Shown piece by piece: positions 19,554 to 20,244 of a DNA stretch of 20,244 bases. Under the pieces are notes generated by a model. It ran no database searches and was not told where the DNA came from. It was given only the letters and a program-made list of their open reading frames with translations. The stretch comes from Cerioporus squamosus (taxonomy: Eukaryota > Basidiomycota > Agaricomycetes > Polyporales > Polyporaceae), in NCBI GenBank assembly GCA_022592435.1, contig JABYQS010000503.1, positions 1 to 20,244 on the forward strand, read 5' to 3'. The translations under genes were made by a program, and so were the position numbers. Each line of letters begins with the position of its first letter. Within the stretch, counting starts at the first letter, position 1.

Positions 19554-20244
19554 TCAGCCTTCGTCCATCGTTTCGACTCCGGCGTTCTTCCACCATGAAG
19601 TCGGACCTAAGCCCTGTTCCGACATCGAACACTAAATGTAGGGCAATGTATCAGTGCGCCCGAACAGCCAGGTTGCGCTAAGTGACTGCGGTAACGGCGG
19701 GCATGGAGGTAGGGAGAAGTACACACCGTAATCGTGTAAGGCGGTCGCCGAATCTCCCGTGCTTGCTGGACGCCCTCGTGGGCCTTGGGCGGACCAGGCT
19801 CGTCGTCATGAAACTCGTCCGACTCCACCCGGACTCTGACCACGTCTCCTGCGTCGATGTACATCCGGTCTGTCAAGGCCGAGTCAAGGAGTTCATGTGA
19901 AGATGTTGCTTCAGAGCCTGGTAGCCAGAAGTGTGCGCGCTCTTTTGAGTCGCTATGGTAGGGTTCAGTCATGGCGGAACAAATCGTAACCTTGGCTCTT
20001 ACAATGCGGTCGGCTCCGGTAAATACACCAGGGGCACGTAGATGTCGTCGAAGAAACCAACGGTCACTGTTTCATGGAACCACATGAGACATGAACGTAG
20101 AACTGGGCCAGAGTGAAAGACGTACGACGAACTCCATCCTCGTCTGAGGACTTGACTCTTGCAAGGATTACCTCCGAAGCGAAGGGCCTAAACACTACTA
20201 GGCGGAAGATAACTGCATGCGTTGTTAGTAAGTCGAACTATCCA
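19554..20244 (-). CDS. RPC25: RNA polymerase III subunit RPC25/RPC8, 3' part
   Basis: Rpc25 (human POLR3H), with Rpc17, forms the stalk of RNA polymerase III, which transcribes tRNA and 5S rRNA genes in the nucleus. The gene enters from the right edge; only its C-terminal coding part is present. Exons in the window: 20212-20126, 20066-20003, 19952-19727 and 19631-19554 (stop at 19556-19554). Introns are 59, 50 and 95 bases; phases agree. The 5' exons lie beyond 20244, and 20213-20244 is the end of an intron. The first exon reads IFRLVVFRPFASEVI, then GFFDDIYVPLVYLPEP, matching the start of the family's OB-fold domain. YIDAGDVVRVRVESDEF follows, and then PPYTITCSMSEQGLG and SWW, the characteristic C-terminus. 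The Rpb7-like SHS2 half is off the window. The laccase lies downstream on the same strand, 1.3 kb away. Confidence 0.88.

Overview
The window looks like nuclear DNA from a basidiomycete, most likely a wood-decay agaricomycete. The evidence is dense genes broken by short introns (about 50-70 bases, GT...AG, with CTNAN-like branch sites), FunK1 protein kinases typical of Agaricomycetes, and a secreted basidiomycete-type laccase. All gene models were built by hand from splice signals, reading phase and protein-family motifs. No database search was run.

Layout, left to right. Bases 1-1737 hold no gene I can name, only weak gene-end candidates on both strands and a GC-rich patch. Bases 1738-11244 hold three tandem FunK1 kinase genes, all on the minus strand. 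Copy 3 (8341-11244) and copy 2 (4953-7637) are intact. Copy 1 (1738-4510) keeps intact kinase exons, but its last exon is broken by about five frameshifts. All three have the same four-exon structure and intron phases (0, 1, 0), and each has a CACGTG box about 340-400 bases before its start codon. A 1.1 kb divergent spacer follows. Then comes a ten-exon Rad53/Cds1/Chk2 checkpoint kinase on the plus strand (12347-14982), with an N-terminal TQ cluster, an FHA domain, a kinase domain and a basic tail. A convergent spacer leads to a thirteen-exon secreted laccase on the minus strand (15951-18233). Its upstream region has a TATA box and metal-response-like elements. At the right edge, on the minus strand, lies the 3' part of the RNA polymerase III subunit gene RPC25/RPC8 (19554 to the edge).

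The genes do not form one pathway. The checkpoint kinase and the Pol III subunit are conserved housekeeping genes. The laccase is an extracellular phenol oxidase. The FunK1 array is the young, fast-changing part: duplicated genes with a shared promoter layout, a nearly identical C-terminal tail in two copies (probable gene conversion), and decay of the third. Copies 2 and 3 have acidic tails with lysine-rich nuclear-localisation-like motifs, so they may act in the nucleus; this is inference.
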